DNA of 41,842 bases from an uncultured Microbacterium sp. (GCA_913774845.1 CAJYJO010000001.1:1-41842); one strand, 5' to 3'; positions 15,314-24,196 are shown, numbered from the stretch's first letter. Made by a program: numbers and translations. Notes: generated by a model not told the origin, from the letters alone.

Positions 15314-16819
15314 ATGTCTCTCGACGAACTCGACATGCGCATCACGACACGGCGCCCGGATTCCGGCCTCGACCACCTGCCATGGCACAGCCCCGCGGCC
15401 GGGACCGCACGGCCCGCCGTGCGCGACATGACCGAAGAACTCAGCTACCGCGGCCTCGAACGGCGGGCCGCGGCGTGCGCGGAGCAGTTCGCCGCGCGCG
15501 GGATCGGGCGCGGCGGCGTGGTGGCCATCATGCTGCCGAACTCGGTCGCGTTCCTCACCGCCATGCTGGGGGCCTGGCGCGTGGGGGCGGCAGTCACGCC
15601 CGTGAACCCCACGTTCACCGAACGCGAGCTCCGCTACCAGCTCGACGACTCGGGAGCGCGACTGCTCGTGACGGCCGGCGCCCCCGCGGTCGAGATCGAA
15701 ACACTCGCGCCGGCGGACCTCGCCCGCATCCCCGACGGACCCATCGACGACCCGACCATCACCCCCGACACGCTGGCTCTGCTCGTGTACACGAGCGGCT
15801 CGACCGGCCAGCCCAAGGGCGTCATGCTCGATCACGCCAATCTCAGCGCGATGGCCGCCTCCCTCCGCCGCCACATCGAGCTCGGACCCGACGATCAGGC
15901 ACTGCTCGTCCTGCCGCTCTTCCACGTCAACTCGCTCTGCGTGAGCTTCCTCGCCCCCATCAGCGCGGGCGGCAGCGTCTCGATCCTCGAACGCTTCGCC
16001 CCCGCCACCTTCCTCGACGCGCTCCAGCGCTTCCGGCCCACCTACTTCTCGGCGGTGCCGGCGATCTTCGCCCGCCTGGCCGAGGTCCCGCGGGAACAGA
16101 TTCCGCGCCTGCCCTCGCTGCGCCTAGCGATCTGCGGCGCCGCACCGGCCAGCCCCGAGCTCCTCGCCCTCAGCGAGGAGCGATTCGGCATCCCGATCCT
16201 CGAGGGCTACGGCCTCACCGAAGCCACGTGCGCTTCGGCGTGCAACCCCCTGTGGGGCGAGCGCAAGCCGGGCACCGTCGGTCCCGCGCTCCCCGGCCAA
16301 CAGATCGCCATCCTCGACGACGAGGGCCGTCTCGTGCCCCCCGGCGTGCGGGGCGAGGTCGCGATCCTCAGCCCCACGGTCATGCGCGGGTACCTCGGGC
16401 GACCGGATGCCACGGCAGAGGTGATGCGCGGAGGATGGCTGCGCACGGGCGACATCGGCATCCTGGACGAAGACGCCTACCTGACGCTGGTGGATCGGGC
16501 GAAGGACATGATCATCCGCGGCGGCGAGAACCTCTATCCCAAAGAGATCGAGGCCTTCCTCGCCACGCATCCCGCGGTGCTCGAGGCCGCGGTCATCGGT
16601 CGTCCCGACCCCGTGTACGGCGAGGTCCCGATCGCCGACGTCGTGCTGCACCCCGGCGAGACCGTCACCGAGGACGAGCTGCGCACCCATTGCGCCGCAG
16701 GCCTCACCAAGATCAAGGTGCCCGCGGAGATCCGTATCGTCGCCGATCTCGCACGCAACCCGGTCGGCAAGGTCGACAAACCGGCGATGCGCCGCGCGCT
16801 CGCCGCGACCGCCGCCTGA
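15314..16819 (+). CDS. AMP-binding acyl-CoA synthetase/ligase
   Basis: A 501-residue member of the ANL superfamily, which activates a carboxylate (usually a fatty acid) as acyl-AMP and then as a CoA thioester. Motifs run in order: YTSGSTGQPKGVM (P-loop, about 158-170), GYGLTEAT (about 298-305), WLRTGDIG (aspartate binding ribose), RAKDMIIRGGENLYPKEIE (hinge, about 395-413) and NPVGKVDK with the catalytic lysine near the C-terminus. The length is normal. It heads an operon with a DUF3556 membrane protein, an FAD oxidoreductase and a PucR regulator, so its acyl-CoA probably feeds lipid chemistry at the membrane. Exact chain length is not predictable from the motifs. Confidence 0.9.
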   Translation: MSLDELDMRITTRRPDSGLDHLPWHSPAAGTARPAVRDMTEELSYRGLERRAAACAEQFAARGIGRGGVVAIMLPNSVAFLTAMLGAWRVGAAVTPVNPTFTERELRYQLDDSGARLLVTAGAPAVEIETLAPADLARIPDGPIDDPTITPDTLALLVYTSGSTGQPKGVMLDHANLSAMAASLRRHIELGPDDQALLVLPLFHVNSLCVSFLAPISAGGSVSILERFAPATFLDALQRFRPTYFSAVPAIFARLAEVPREQIPRLPSLRLAICGAAPASPELLALSEERFGIPILEGYGLTEATCASACNPLWGERKPGTVGPALPGQQIAILDDEGRLVPPGVRGEVAILSPTVMRGYLGRPDATAEVMRGGWLRTGDIGILDEDAYLTLVDRAKDMIIRGGENLYPKEIEAFLATHPAVLEAAVIGRPDPVYGEVPIADVVLHPGETVTEDELRTHCAAGLTKIKVPAEIRIVADLARNPVGKVDKPAMRRALAATAA

Positions 16820-16858
16820 ACCCTCCTGTCCCCTCATCCCGTCACCGAAGGAGTTGTC

Positions 16859-18688
16859 ATGGGATTCAAAACAGCGGACTTCCCGCCCGTCGACACGAGC
16901 ACATTTCTGCACCAGCCGCTGCGCGAGCGGATCAAGGCTCTGACCCTGCACTGGGTGGAGTATGGCTTCGGATCGCCCCGCATGATCGCCGCGACCTACC
17001 TCGTGAAGATCGCCGTGCTGTGGCTCCTCATCGGCAGCATCGTCATCACGGCGACGAGCGGCGTGGGGTGGTTCTGGCAGGTCGACCAGTGGTGGAACCA
17101 GCCGATCGTCTACCAGAAGGCGATCATCTGGACCATGCTGCTCGAAGCGATCGGCCTCGCCGGATCGTGGGGGCCGACGGCGGGCAAGTTCAAGCCCATG
17201 ACCGGCGGCATCCAGTTCTGGGCGCGACCGGGCACGATCCGGCTACGGCCGTGGGCCTGGGTGCCGGGAACGGCCGGTGACACGCGGACCGTGTTCGACG
17301 TCGTCGTCTACCTCGGGTTCCTCGCGGCGCTCGCCACGGCGCTCGTGCTCCCCGGCACGGTGACCCCTGCGCTCGCCGCGGCGCTTCCCGAGAACACGAG
17401 CGGGTTGGTGCAGACCACCCCCGTGATCGTCGCGATCGCGCTCCTGGTGATCGCGGGCGTGCGCGACAAGACGATCGCGGTCGCCTCGCGCATCGAGCAG
17501 TACCTGCCGGCGCTGGTGTTCTTCTCCGTGCTGTCGTTCGTCGACATGATCATCGCGCTGAAGCTGCTCATCGTGGCCGTGTGGGTGTGCGCGGGCATCT
17601 CGAAGTTCGGCAGGCACTTCGTCAACGTCATCCCGCCGATGCTCAGCAACACGCCGTTCTGGCCGCCGCGGTGGCTCAAGCGCGCGCTGTACCGCGACTT
17701 CCCTCGGGACGTGCGCCCGTCGAAGCTCGCGCACTTCATGGCACACGCGATGGGAACCACGGTCGAGATCGCCGTTCCGCTCGTGCTGCTGTTCTCACAG
17801 AACTTCTGGGTCACGCTCGCCGGGGTCGTTCTCATCGTGGGCTTCCACCTCTTCATCTTCTCGACGTTCCCGCTCGCCGTCCCGTTGGAGTGGAACACCC
17901 TGTTCTGCTACGCCGCGGTGTTCCTCTTCCTCGGCTTTCCCGCGCAGTCCGGGTACGCGGTCGCCGACTTCTCGAACGGCTGGCTGCTCGCCGCGATCGT
18001 GGCGGGCCTGGTGTTCTTCCCCGTGCTCGGCAACCTCCGCCCCGACAAGGTCTCGTTCCTTCCCTCGATGCGCCAATACGCGGGCAACTGGGCGTCGGCG
18101 CTGTGGACCTTCACGCCGGGTGCGGAGCAGAAGCTGGATGCCGTCATCCGGCCCACGTCGAACCAGGTCGATCAGCTCGTTCAGCTGGGTTACGCCCCCG
18201 AGATCGCCGAGATCACGATGCAGCAGACGCTCGCGTGGCGCTCGATGCACAGCCAGGGTCGCGGACTCTTCTCGGTGCTCTACCGGGCGCTGCCCGACAT
18301 CGAGACCCGCACGATCCGCGAGGGCGAATTCGCCTGCAACTCGGTGATCGGCTTCAACTTCGGCGACGGCCACCTGCACGACGAGTCGCTCATCCGTGCC
18401 CTGCAGAGCCGCTGCCACTTCGCGCCCGGGGAGTTCGTGGTGGTATGGGTGGAGTCCCAGGCCATCCACGCGGACTTCCAGGAGTACAAGGTGATCGATG
18501 CGGCCCGTGGTGTCATCGAGCGGGGAAGATGGCGCGTCGCGGATGCCGTGGCCGCCCAGCCGTGGCTCGCGGACGGCCCCATCCCGCTCGAGCGCTCCTG
18601 GCGGGCTGACGCGAAGGCTCCGACGACCGATGTGACGAACAGCGTCCGCACGGTCTCGCGGAGGCGAGGAGAGCGGGTCTCGAAATGA
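16859..18688 (+). CDS. DUF3556 transmembrane protein
   Basis: A 609-residue membrane protein resembling the actinobacterial DUF3556 family, of unknown function. It begins MGFKTADFPPVD and has a soluble front, about ten hydrophobic segments between residues 45 and 400, and a soluble C-terminal domain of about 200 residues (RTIREGEFACNSVIGFNFGDGHLHDES). Conserved aromatic clusters such as GWFWQVDQWWNQP flank the early membrane segments. AAGGAG lies nine bases upstream of the ATG, 39 bases after the synthetase stop, and the end overlaps the oxidoreductase start as ATGA. Its fixed company with an acyl-CoA synthetase and a desaturase-like flavoprotein suggests membrane redox or lipid work; that is inference. 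Confidence 0.82.
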   Translation: MGFKTADFPPVDTSTFLHQPLRERIKALTLHWVEYGFGSPRMIAATYLVKIAVLWLLIGSIVITATSGVGWFWQVDQWWNQPIVYQKAIIWTMLLEAIGLAGSWGPTAGKFKPMTGGIQFWARPGTIRLRPWAWVPGTAGDTRTVFDVVVYLGFLAALATALVLPGTVTPALAAALPENTSGLVQTTPVIVAIALLVIAGVRDKTIAVASRIEQYLPALVFFSVLSFVDMIIALKLLIVAVWVCAGISKFGRHFVNVIPPMLSNTPFWPPRWLKRALYRDFPRDVRPSKLAHFMAHAMGTTVEIAVPLVLLFSQNFWVTLAGVVLIVGFHLFIFSTFPLAVPLEWNTLFCYAAVFLFLGFPAQSGYAVADFSNGWLLAAIVAGLVFFPVLGNLRPDKVSFLPSMRQYAGNWASALWTFTPGAEQKLDAVIRPTSNQVDQLVQLGYAPEIAEITMQQTLAWRSMHSQGRGLFSVLYRALPDIETRTIREGEFACNSVIGFNFGDGHLHDESLIRALQSRCHFAPGEFVVVWVESQAIHADFQEYKVIDAARGVIERGRWRVADAVAAQPWLADGPIPLERSWRADAKAPTTDVTNSVRTVSRRRGERVSK

Positions 18689-20130
18689 CACGCGCGGTGG
18701 TCGTCGGCAGCGGTCCCAACGGGCTGGCCGCTGCCGCGACCCTGTCGGCCGCGGGCCTGGACGTACACGTCGTCGAGGCCGCGGACGAACTCGGGGGAGG
18801 GGCGCGCAACAGCGAGCCCCTCCTCGCGGGGCTCATCCAGGACCACTGCGCCGCGGTCCACCCGATGGCGGCCGGCTCGCCGTACTTCGCCGACCTCGAC
18901 CTGCCGGAATCGCCCTGGGTGCTCCCCGCCATCGACTGCGCCCACCCGCTCGACGACGGCGACGTGGTGTTGCTCCGTCGCTCGATCGTCGAGACCGCGG
19001 CCGGCCTCGGCGCCGACGGATGGCGGTGGCGGGCCCTGTTCGGCCCCTCGTCGCGCTCGTTCGCGGCGCTGTCGGAAGACATCCTCCGCCCTCTCGTCGG
19101 CATCCCTCGCCACCCCCTGCTTCTCGCGCGGTTCGGCGCCGCTGCCGCGCTGCCCCCGGTGTGGACGGCGCGTGCTTTCGCCGAGGAGCGAACCCGTGCT
19201 CTGTTCCTGGGCGTCGCGGCCCACGCGTTCCAGCGCCTCGACCAACCGCTTGTCGGCGGGATCGGCGCGGGCATCATCACCGCCGGACATGCCGTGGGGT
19301 GGCCCGTCGTTGCCGGCGGAACCGGAACGCTCACCGCAGCCGTCATCTCCCGGCTCCGCGAGCGCGGCGTGACGTTCGAGACCGGCCGCCGCATCCGTTC
19401 CCGGCGCGATCTGCCCCCGCACGACGTCGTCATGCTCGATGTGCACCCGCATGCGGTCGCCGAGATCCTCGGGGGCAGCCTGCCCCGTCGCACCGCCGAG
19501 GCTTTCCGCCGCTTCCGCCCCGGCCCCGCCGCCTTCAAGGTGGAGTTCGCGGTCGCCGACGGCGTGCCATGGCGCGCGGAAGAGACCGGTCGTGCCGGCA
19601 CCGTGCATCTGGCGGGCTCGGCGCGCGAGATCGCGGCGGCCGAGCGCGCCGTCGCCGAGGGGCGGATGCCGGAACGCCCGTTCGTGCTCGTCGGTCAGCA
19701 GCACGTCGCCGACCCGCAGCGCTCGGCGGGCGACACGCAACCGCTGTACGCCTACGCTCACGTGCCCGCCGGATACTCCGGGGACGCCACCGAGGCCCTG
19801 GTGTCGCAGATCGAGCGATTCGCCCCGGGATTCCGCGATCGCATCCTGGCGACCCGGGTGATCACCGCGACGGAGTGGAGTCAGCGAAACCCGAACTTCG
19901 TCGGGGGAGACATCCTCACCGGCGCCAAGACACCGCTGCAATTCATGCTCGGTCCCCGGATCTCGGCCCAGCCGTACGATACGGGGGTGCCGGGTTTCTA
20001 CCTCTGTTCCGCTGCGACGCCGCCGGGGCCGGGAATCCACGGACTGTGCGGCGTGAACGCCGCCCGACGTGCCCTGCGGGGCATCGCGCCCGCTTCCGCG
20101 AGACGGACCACGGAGGCGCAGCCCGCGTGA
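18685..20130 (+). CDS. NAD(P)/FAD-dependent oxidoreductase (phytoene-desaturase-like)
   Basis: A 481-residue flavoprotein. VVVGSGPNGLAAAATLSAAG (residues 5-24) is the dinucleotide loop that binds FAD, followed by VVEAADELGGGARNSE with the ribose-binding Glu and the GG motif. The C-terminal block PGFYLCSAATPPGPGIHGLCG (about 435-455) is the second FAD motif typical of carotenoid desaturases and retinol-saturase-like enzymes. It overlaps both neighbours (ATGA in front, GTGA behind), so it is tightly coupled to the DUF3556 protein and the regulator. It likely desaturates or saturates a lipid or isoprenoid; no other carotenoid genes are in the window. Confidence 0.85.
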   Translation: MTRAVVVGSGPNGLAAAATLSAAGLDVHVVEAADELGGGARNSEPLLAGLIQDHCAAVHPMAAGSPYFADLDLPESPWVLPAIDCAHPLDDGDVVLLRRSIVETAAGLGADGWRWRALFGPSSRSFAALSEDILRPLVGIPRHPLLLARFGAAAALPPVWTARAFAEERTRALFLGVAAHAFQRLDQPLVGGIGAGIITAGHAVGWPVVAGGTGTLTAAVISRLRERGVTFETGRRIRSRRDLPPHDVVMLDVHPHAVAEILGGSLPRRTAEAFRRFRPGPAAFKVEFAVADGVPWRAEETGRAGTVHLAGSAREIAAAERAVAEGRMPERPFVLVGQQHVADPQRSAGDTQPLYAYAHVPAGYSGDATEALVSQIERFAPGFRDRILATRVITATEWSQRNPNFVGGDILTGAKTPLQFMLGPRISAQPYDTGVPGFYLCSAATPPGPGIHGLCGVNAARRALRGIAPASARRTTEAQPA

Positions 20131-21416
20131 CGACGGCACCCGGTTCCGGTGAAGAGCACACCGCTGACGTCTCCGAGCTCCTCGCGCTCGTCGCGCGGCA
20201 GCTCGATCTGCGTATGCCCGAGATCGTCCGTGAGATGAGGGACCTGTTGGCATCCCGCATCGACGACCTGGGCGGTGACCCCCAGCTGGTCGAGATGCTG
20301 CAGGCGAGCATCGAGGGCAACGTCACGACGATCTGCCACATCCTCGCGAACGGCATCGATCTCGAGAGCCTGCAGCCGACGACGGCCGCCGTCGAGTATG
20401 CGGCGCGTCTCGCGCAGCGCGACGTGCCTCTGGCGGCCCTGACGCGCGCCTACTACCTGGGGCAGAGCATGTTCCTGCGGCTCGGGATGGACGAAGCCGA
20501 GCGCCTGGGCGTGACCGACCGCGTCAAGATTGACGTCGTCCGCGACATCGCCGACGTCGTGCACCGTTACATCGACTGGATCCTGCAGCTCGTGACCGGC
20601 GTGCACGAGCAGGAGCGTCGGCGCTGGTGGAGCACCCGCGCGACCCTCAACGCGAGCATCATCCTCAAGGTGCTGCGCGGAGACTCCCTGCCGATCCGCG
20701 GGTTCGTCTCGGAGACCGGGTACACGCTCGCACAGACGCACCTCGGGGTGATGGCCTGGTCCGACGTGGATGCCGAAGACGCGGCGCGCCAGCACGAGAT
20801 CGACCTGCTGCTGCGCCGACTGGCCACGGCGGTGCACTCGTCCGCCGCGCCTCTCATCACCGTGGTCGATCGATCCACGGCCTGGGCTTGGTTCGGCGGG
20901 GCTCGGCTCGACGCGGGAGCGCTGGCACGGGTGGAAGAACTCGCGGCGACGGTGCCCGGCGTGCGGATCGCCCTCGGCGAGCCGGGCCACGACGTCGAGG
21001 GTTTTCGCCGAACGCACGAGCAGGCCGCGATCGCACGGCTCGTGGCGCTGTCGTCGCCGCGCTACCGGGACCGAGCGGTGGTGTCGTACGCCGACCCCCA
21101 GGTCGCGCTGGTCCAGCTGCTGACGAAGGATGCCACGGCGACGGCGACGTGGGTGCGCGAGGTTCTGGGCGACTACGCCGGTGCCGGCGAGCAGGCGCGC
21201 GTGATGCGCGATACCGTCGCGGCCTACTACGCCGCCGACAAGAACGCGCTGCGCACGGCAGAGCAGCTCGGCGTCCACCGCAATACGGTGCGCCAGCGCG
21301 TAGACCGGTTCGAGGCCTCGGTGGGAGCGCGGGGAGTCGATCCCCTGCAGGTGGCGCTCGCCCTGCGGATTTACGACGACCTCTCCCTCGACGGCGGTGA
21401 TCCACGGCCCACGTGA
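20127..21416 (+). CDS. PucR/CdaR-family transcriptional regulator
   Basis: A 429-residue regulator. The N-terminal 170 residues form an all-helical sensory region (LLALVARQLDLRMPEIVREM), a GGDEF-like middle follows, and the C-terminus carries the PucR helix-turn-helix: AAYYAADKNALRTAEQLGVH then RNTVRQRVDRFE (about residues 370-401). It starts with GTG overlapping the oxidoreductase stop as GTGA; upstream in-frame extension runs only antisense or out of frame through that gene. As last gene of the operon it probably controls the operon that encodes it, responding to the substrate or product. The effector is unknown. Confidence 0.88.
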   Translation: MTTAPGSGEEHTADVSELLALVARQLDLRMPEIVREMRDLLASRIDDLGGDPQLVEMLQASIEGNVTTICHILANGIDLESLQPTTAAVEYAARLAQRDVPLAALTRAYYLGQSMFLRLGMDEAERLGVTDRVKIDVVRDIADVVHRYIDWILQLVTGVHEQERRRWWSTRATLNASIILKVLRGDSLPIRGFVSETGYTLAQTHLGVMAWSDVDAEDAARQHEIDLLLRRLATAVHSSAAPLITVVDRSTAWAWFGGARLDAGALARVEELAATVPGVRIALGEPGHDVEGFRRTHEQAAIARLVALSSPRYRDRAVVSYADPQVALVQLLTKDATATATWVREVLGDYAGAGEQARVMRDTVAAYYAADKNALRTAEQLGVHRNTVRQRVDRFEASVGARGVDPLQVALALRIYDDLSLDGGDPRPT

Positions 21417-21517
21417 CGGGGACCACCGAGTGTTACGGTTCGCGTCGCGCTCGATCGCCCGAGCTCTCGGCATCCCGTAGCTTCATCACACCAACTCCTC
21501 CGAAGGCAGGTGAAGCC

Positions 21518-21775
21518 ATGTCCCGCACGATCTCGTCGACAGTCCACCCGATCCAGCGCTGCATGGCAGCCTCGAACCCTGCCGCGTGGTGGGACGGCCT
21601 GGTCATCGACGCCGACGGCTCGACCGCGACGGTCGCACTGCTGAGCGGTCGCACGGTGCAGCTGCGGATCGTCGGCCCGGCCGTCGACATCGCGGTGGGG
21701 GAGCCGGTGGCGTACCACCCGGTCGCGGAGCTGCTCAGCGCGTCCGCGATCCTCACGACCGCGCGCGCCGCATAG
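21518..21775 (+). CDS. small hypothetical protein (85 aa)
   Basis: I do not recognise a family. The ATG at 21518 follows GGCAGGTGAA at good spacing, and the next base pattern keeps GC-rich third positions. The 85 residues read as a small beta-rich domain: AAWWDGLVIDADGSTATVAL then GRTVQLRIVGPAVDIAVGEP, and a short hydrophobic Ala-rich tail. The repeated short strands and VGEPVAYHPVAELL suggest an SH3- or OB-like barrel. It has its own promoter space of about 100 bases after the PucR gene and ends at a strong bidirectional terminator. Function unknown. Confidence 0.65.
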   Translation: MSRTISSTVHPIQRCMAASNPAAWWDGLVIDADGSTATVALLSGRTVQLRIVGPAVDIAVGEPVAYHPVAELLSASAILTTARAA

Positions 21776-21779
21776 CCGA

Positions 21780-21808
21780 GCGGCCGCCGACGAAACGTCA
21801 GCGGCCGC
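21780..21808. terminator. bidirectional hairpin terminator
   Basis: GCGGCCGCCGACG (21780-21792) pairs with CGTCAGCGGCCGC (21796-21808) around an AAA loop: a 13-bp stem with one mismatch, carrying two NotI-type octamers. It sits between two convergent stops (21775 and 21823) and has no T-tract, as is common in actinobacteria. Confidence 0.75.
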
Positions 21809-21822
21809 GCGAAGTAGAGAAC

Positions 21823-22224
21823 TCAGGCGGACATCGAAGCCATCATGGCCTCGCACTTGGCGACCATGTCGTCGCAGGCCATGGCGCAGTAGCGGCACAT
21901 CTCGTCCATGTCGGCGTGGGCGCGGCACTCGGCGGCGCAGGCCTTGCCCATGGTCATGCAGGCGGTCATCATGGCGCTCATCACGTCCATGTTCATCCCG
22001 GCCGGACGCATCATCATGTGCATCGTCGCCTGAGCCATCTCGACCATGTTCGAGCACATGGCGCAACACGTCGCCATCTCGGGGCCGTGCATCATGTCGC
22101 TGCCGGCGCACATCGCCGCGGCCATCGCGCAGGCGTTGAGCGACTGCATGCATTCCTGCATGGCATCCATGTCCATCGACATCTCGCCCATGTCCATCGA
22201 CTTCATCATGGCCATCGTGTCCAT
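21823..22224 (-). CDS. four-helix-bundle copper-binding protein (Csp-like)
   Basis: A 133-residue protein extraordinarily rich in Met and Cys: 13 cysteines in a regular helical spacing (MQECMQSLNACAMAAAMCAG, TCCAMCSNM, TACMTMGKACAAECRAH, MCRYCAMACDDMVAKC) and a Met-rich N-terminus (MDTMAMMKSMDMGEMSMDMD). This is the pattern of copper storage proteins, in which the Cys side chains line the core of a four-helix bundle and hold many Cu(I) ions. No signal peptide is visible, so it should be cytosolic. GGGAG stands at good distance from the ATG at 22224. The in-frame extension to 22497 has no conserved features and is rejected. I saw no clear copper-repressor operator upstream. Confidence 0.9.
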   Translation of the reverse strand: MDTMAMMKSMDMGEMSMDMDAMQECMQSLNACAMAAAMCAGSDMMHGPEMATCCAMCSNMVEMAQATMHMMMRPAGMNMDVMSAMMTACMTMGKACAAECRAHADMDEMCRYCAMACDDMVAKCEAMMASMSA

Positions 22225-22495
22225 TTGTGCTCCCGTGTTCTCGTCGTATCGGAGGGACCGGATGCCGCGGAGGGACTCCGGCGTGAGGGCGATGCTACGC
22301 GCGTGGAGGTGGCGAGCGACAGGGCTTGGAGGAACTTGATCGCGTACATACACGTTGATAAATCCGGTTTCTCGTCTAGGGAGACCGACTTCATCGGCGG
22401 CATCCGTAGACATGTGGACATACCCTGAGTAGCGTCTGGCACAAGCCGCGCGGCGCACGCGCGGCTTGTGCCCACAGGCAACCAGATGGGAAGCC
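22225..22495. promoter_or_regulatory. divergent region with a 15-bp perfect hairpin
   Basis: This 271-base region lies between the copper protein and the hypothetical gene at 22496. The inverted repeat GGCACAAGCCGCGCG (22438-22452), loop GCGCA, CGCGCGGCTTGTGCC (22458-22472) is perfect over 15 bp and ends 23 bases before the downstream ATG. A TTGATA followed by TAGGGA around 22355-22383 could be the promoter that transcribes it. Confidence 0.65.
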
Positions 22496-23269
22496 ATGTC
22501 CTACCTCGATTCGATGGCGATCAGCCCGGGCGACGCTGTGCGTGCTGTCGGAAAGTTGGGTACCGCCCGGTCGGGGCATGTCCTGACCGCGCGGATGGAA
22601 GGGATCTACCTCGAACTCAGCCGTGCCCTCGGTGGTGAGACGGCGCACGTAAAGGGTCTCGCGGATCCTCCACTCGACGAGGTGGTGACGGTGCGCGGCA
22701 CCTGGACCGGCTCCGAGATCTCGGATGGGCGGGTGTTCGCGGCGCGGGTCGACTTACGACCCCACGAATCGCTCAATCCGCGTCGGTTTCCACAGGTTCC
22801 CGGTGTTGCTCAGCAGTCCGACATTCTGCGCGCCAAGGTACTCGAAGCGTGCGAACCGTTGCGCGGTCGCTCCCTGCTCTCGTTCGTGGCCGTCCCCGGT
22901 CCTCGGGGCTGGTTCGGACTGGCCGCTGCTACCGACGCTGAGGAAGTGCGCGATCAGCTCGGACCGCTGCTCCACCCGCACCTCCTCGTCACCGAGAGTG
23001 CTTGGACGCTCGGGCAAGTAGAAGAGGTGGAGAGCGTCCTCGGTGCGGACGACAACGTGCGGAACATCGGGATGTTCTGGGACGTGGACGGGCGGTTCCG
23101 CGCAAACGGTTTGCTGCATCACGTGACGCCCGAGCTGGCGGCATCCCTCGATGCTTTCCCCGCTGAGATCGCTCACGTCTGCGCGTGGCTCATGCCGGAC
23201 GATCCGGATGTCCCCTCTCGGGCAGCGAGGCGGCGAGCGTTACTTGATGCGGCGGAACCGGGGCCCTGA
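22496..23269 (+). CDS. hypothetical protein (257 aa)
   Basis: I do not recognise a family. ATG at 22496 follows GGGAAG closely; a TTG at 22466 would start inside the upstream hairpin. Residues 1-95 look like a small beta-barrel (AVGKLGTARSGHVLTARM, VVTVRGTWTGSEISDGRVFA), and residues 105-250 look alpha/beta (LLSFVAVPGPRGWFGLAAAT, IGMFWDVDGRFRANGLLHHV). There is no signal peptide or membrane segment, so it should be cytosolic. Its last 30 bases overlap the convergent DUF1653 gene. The strong upstream hairpin suggests regulation at the RNA level. Function unknown. Confidence 0.65.
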   Translation: MSYLDSMAISPGDAVRAVGKLGTARSGHVLTARMEGIYLELSRALGGETAHVKGLADPPLDEVVTVRGTWTGSEISDGRVFAARVDLRPHESLNPRRFPQVPGVAQQSDILRAKVLEACEPLRGRSLLSFVAVPGPRGWFGLAAATDAEEVRDQLGPLLHPHLLVTESAWTLGQVEEVESVLGADDNVRNIGMFWDVDGRFRANGLLHHVTPELAASLDAFPAEIAHVCAWLMPDDPDVPSRAARRRALLDAAEPGP

Positions 23270-23455
23270 GTATCCGTCGCGGTCGACGGTGTCGAGGAAC
23301 ATCGCCACGGGGCGCACCCAGGCGGAGTAGTCGTCGTAGAGCTTGCGGTAAGAGACGAAGACCTCCTCCGTCTCGGAGTGCCTCGCCGTGCCGAAGACCT
23401 CGTAGTGCTGGCCTTTGAAGTGTTCGTAGATGCCGGGTTCGATGTCCACTTTCAC
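23240..23455 (-). CDS. DUF1653 domain protein
   Basis: A 71-residue protein consisting of the DUF1653 domain alone: GIYEHFKGQHYEVFGTARHS then TEEVFVSYRKLY and ending in VRPVAMFLDTVDRDG. This small beta-rich domain is widespread in bacteria and has no established function. GTG at 23455 is chosen because GGAAGGA precedes it by two to three bases and the conserved domain begins immediately; the longer in-frame ATG at 23524 adds an unconserved Arg-rich stretch. It converges on, and overlaps, the gene ending at 23269. Confidence 0.8.
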   Translation of the reverse strand: MKVDIEPGIYEHFKGQHYEVFGTARHSETEEVFVSYRKLYDDYSAWVRPVAMFLDTVDRDGYSGPRFRRIK

Positions 23456-23530
23456 CGTCCTTCCGGTTCTGTCGATGCTGTTCGACCGCGCCCGAGGGGC
23501 GGAAATGCGACGCGATGCGTCCATGGGACA

Positions 23531-24196
23531 TTACGCAGGTTCAGCCCGCAAAAGTCGTCGCCGTTGGAGGAGCGCCTGCAATTCCTCGACGAGCGCAGCG
23601 GGGAGGGGGCCCGGCTGTCGGAGCACCTCGCCCAGGGTCGTCTTTCCGACCACATCGTGAACGGAGAGGCGAGCGAGGTCGAAGCCGTTCGACATCGCGG
23701 CGGCGTCACGCATGGCGTCATACAGTGCGCGCTGCTTCCACCGAGCGGAGCCGTTGCCGGAGAAGTCCTTCCGAATGGCCGAGGGGCCGAAGAGCTTTTC
23801 GGAACCGGCGCCCGTCCAGAAACCGCCCCCGCTATGCGAGGCAATCGCTTTCGCCTCGTACCGTTCGCACTGGCGAACGTAGTCAGCTGCCCACGGCAGA
23901 GTTCGTGCCCAGGCGAATTGCAGTGTGAACGCGCGATAGCGATTGAAGTGCTGTTCCTCGTCCAGCTCCACGACGAGTCCATCCAGCGGATGGTCCCAGC
24001 CTCGGGGCCGGAGAAGTGGGGCCTTCTGGATGCCGCCGAGTGCCTCGTAGCATTCGGTGATCCGGCGAGCAGCGGATGGCGGGAGGCCAGGGAGGCGGGG
24101 AACCGGAGGGATCAGCCCATCGTTCGGCGCGAGTCGACGGAAGCCGAGCACCTCTAGGAAGGAGCCGAGCTTCCTCTCGCGGTCTCCTACTGCCAT
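23531..24196 (-). CDS. hypothetical protein with possible nuclease-like core (221 aa)
   Basis: I do not recognise a named family. The ATG at 24196 is preceded by GGGAGGGACGTC. Around residues 64-85 the segment WDHPLDGLVVELDEEQHFNR has an acidic residue, then ExD after a hydrophobic strand, a layout reminiscent of PD-(D/E)xK endonuclease cores, but no lysine falls at the usual place, so this is only a hint. Downstream it is helix-rich and basic (KQRALYDAMRDA, LQALLQRRRLLR). No membrane segment or signal peptide. It stands 75 bases upstream of the DUF1653 gene on the same strand and could share its transcript. Confidence 0.6.
   Translation of the reverse strand: MAVGDRERKLGSFLEVLGFRRLAPNDGLIPPVPRLPGLPPSAARRITECYEALGGIQKAPLLRPRGWDHPLDGLVVELDEEQHFNRYRAFTLQFAWARTLPWAADYVRQCERYEAKAIASHSGGGFWTGAGSEKLFGPSAIRKDFSGNGSARWKQRALYDAMRDAAAMSNGFDLARLSVHDVVGKTTLGEVLRQPGPLPAALVEELQALLQRRRLLRAEPA

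Noticed and set aside
18280-21473. Long minus-strand frames opposite the FAD oxidoreductase and PucR genes
   Set aside because: No conserved motif and no ribosome site; they mirror well-supported plus-strand genes.
22225-22437. Copper-repressor (CsoR-type) operator before the copper-storage gene
   Set aside because: No recognisable GC-rich CsoR palindrome could be picked out, and the strong hairpin at 22438-22472 belongs to the other side.
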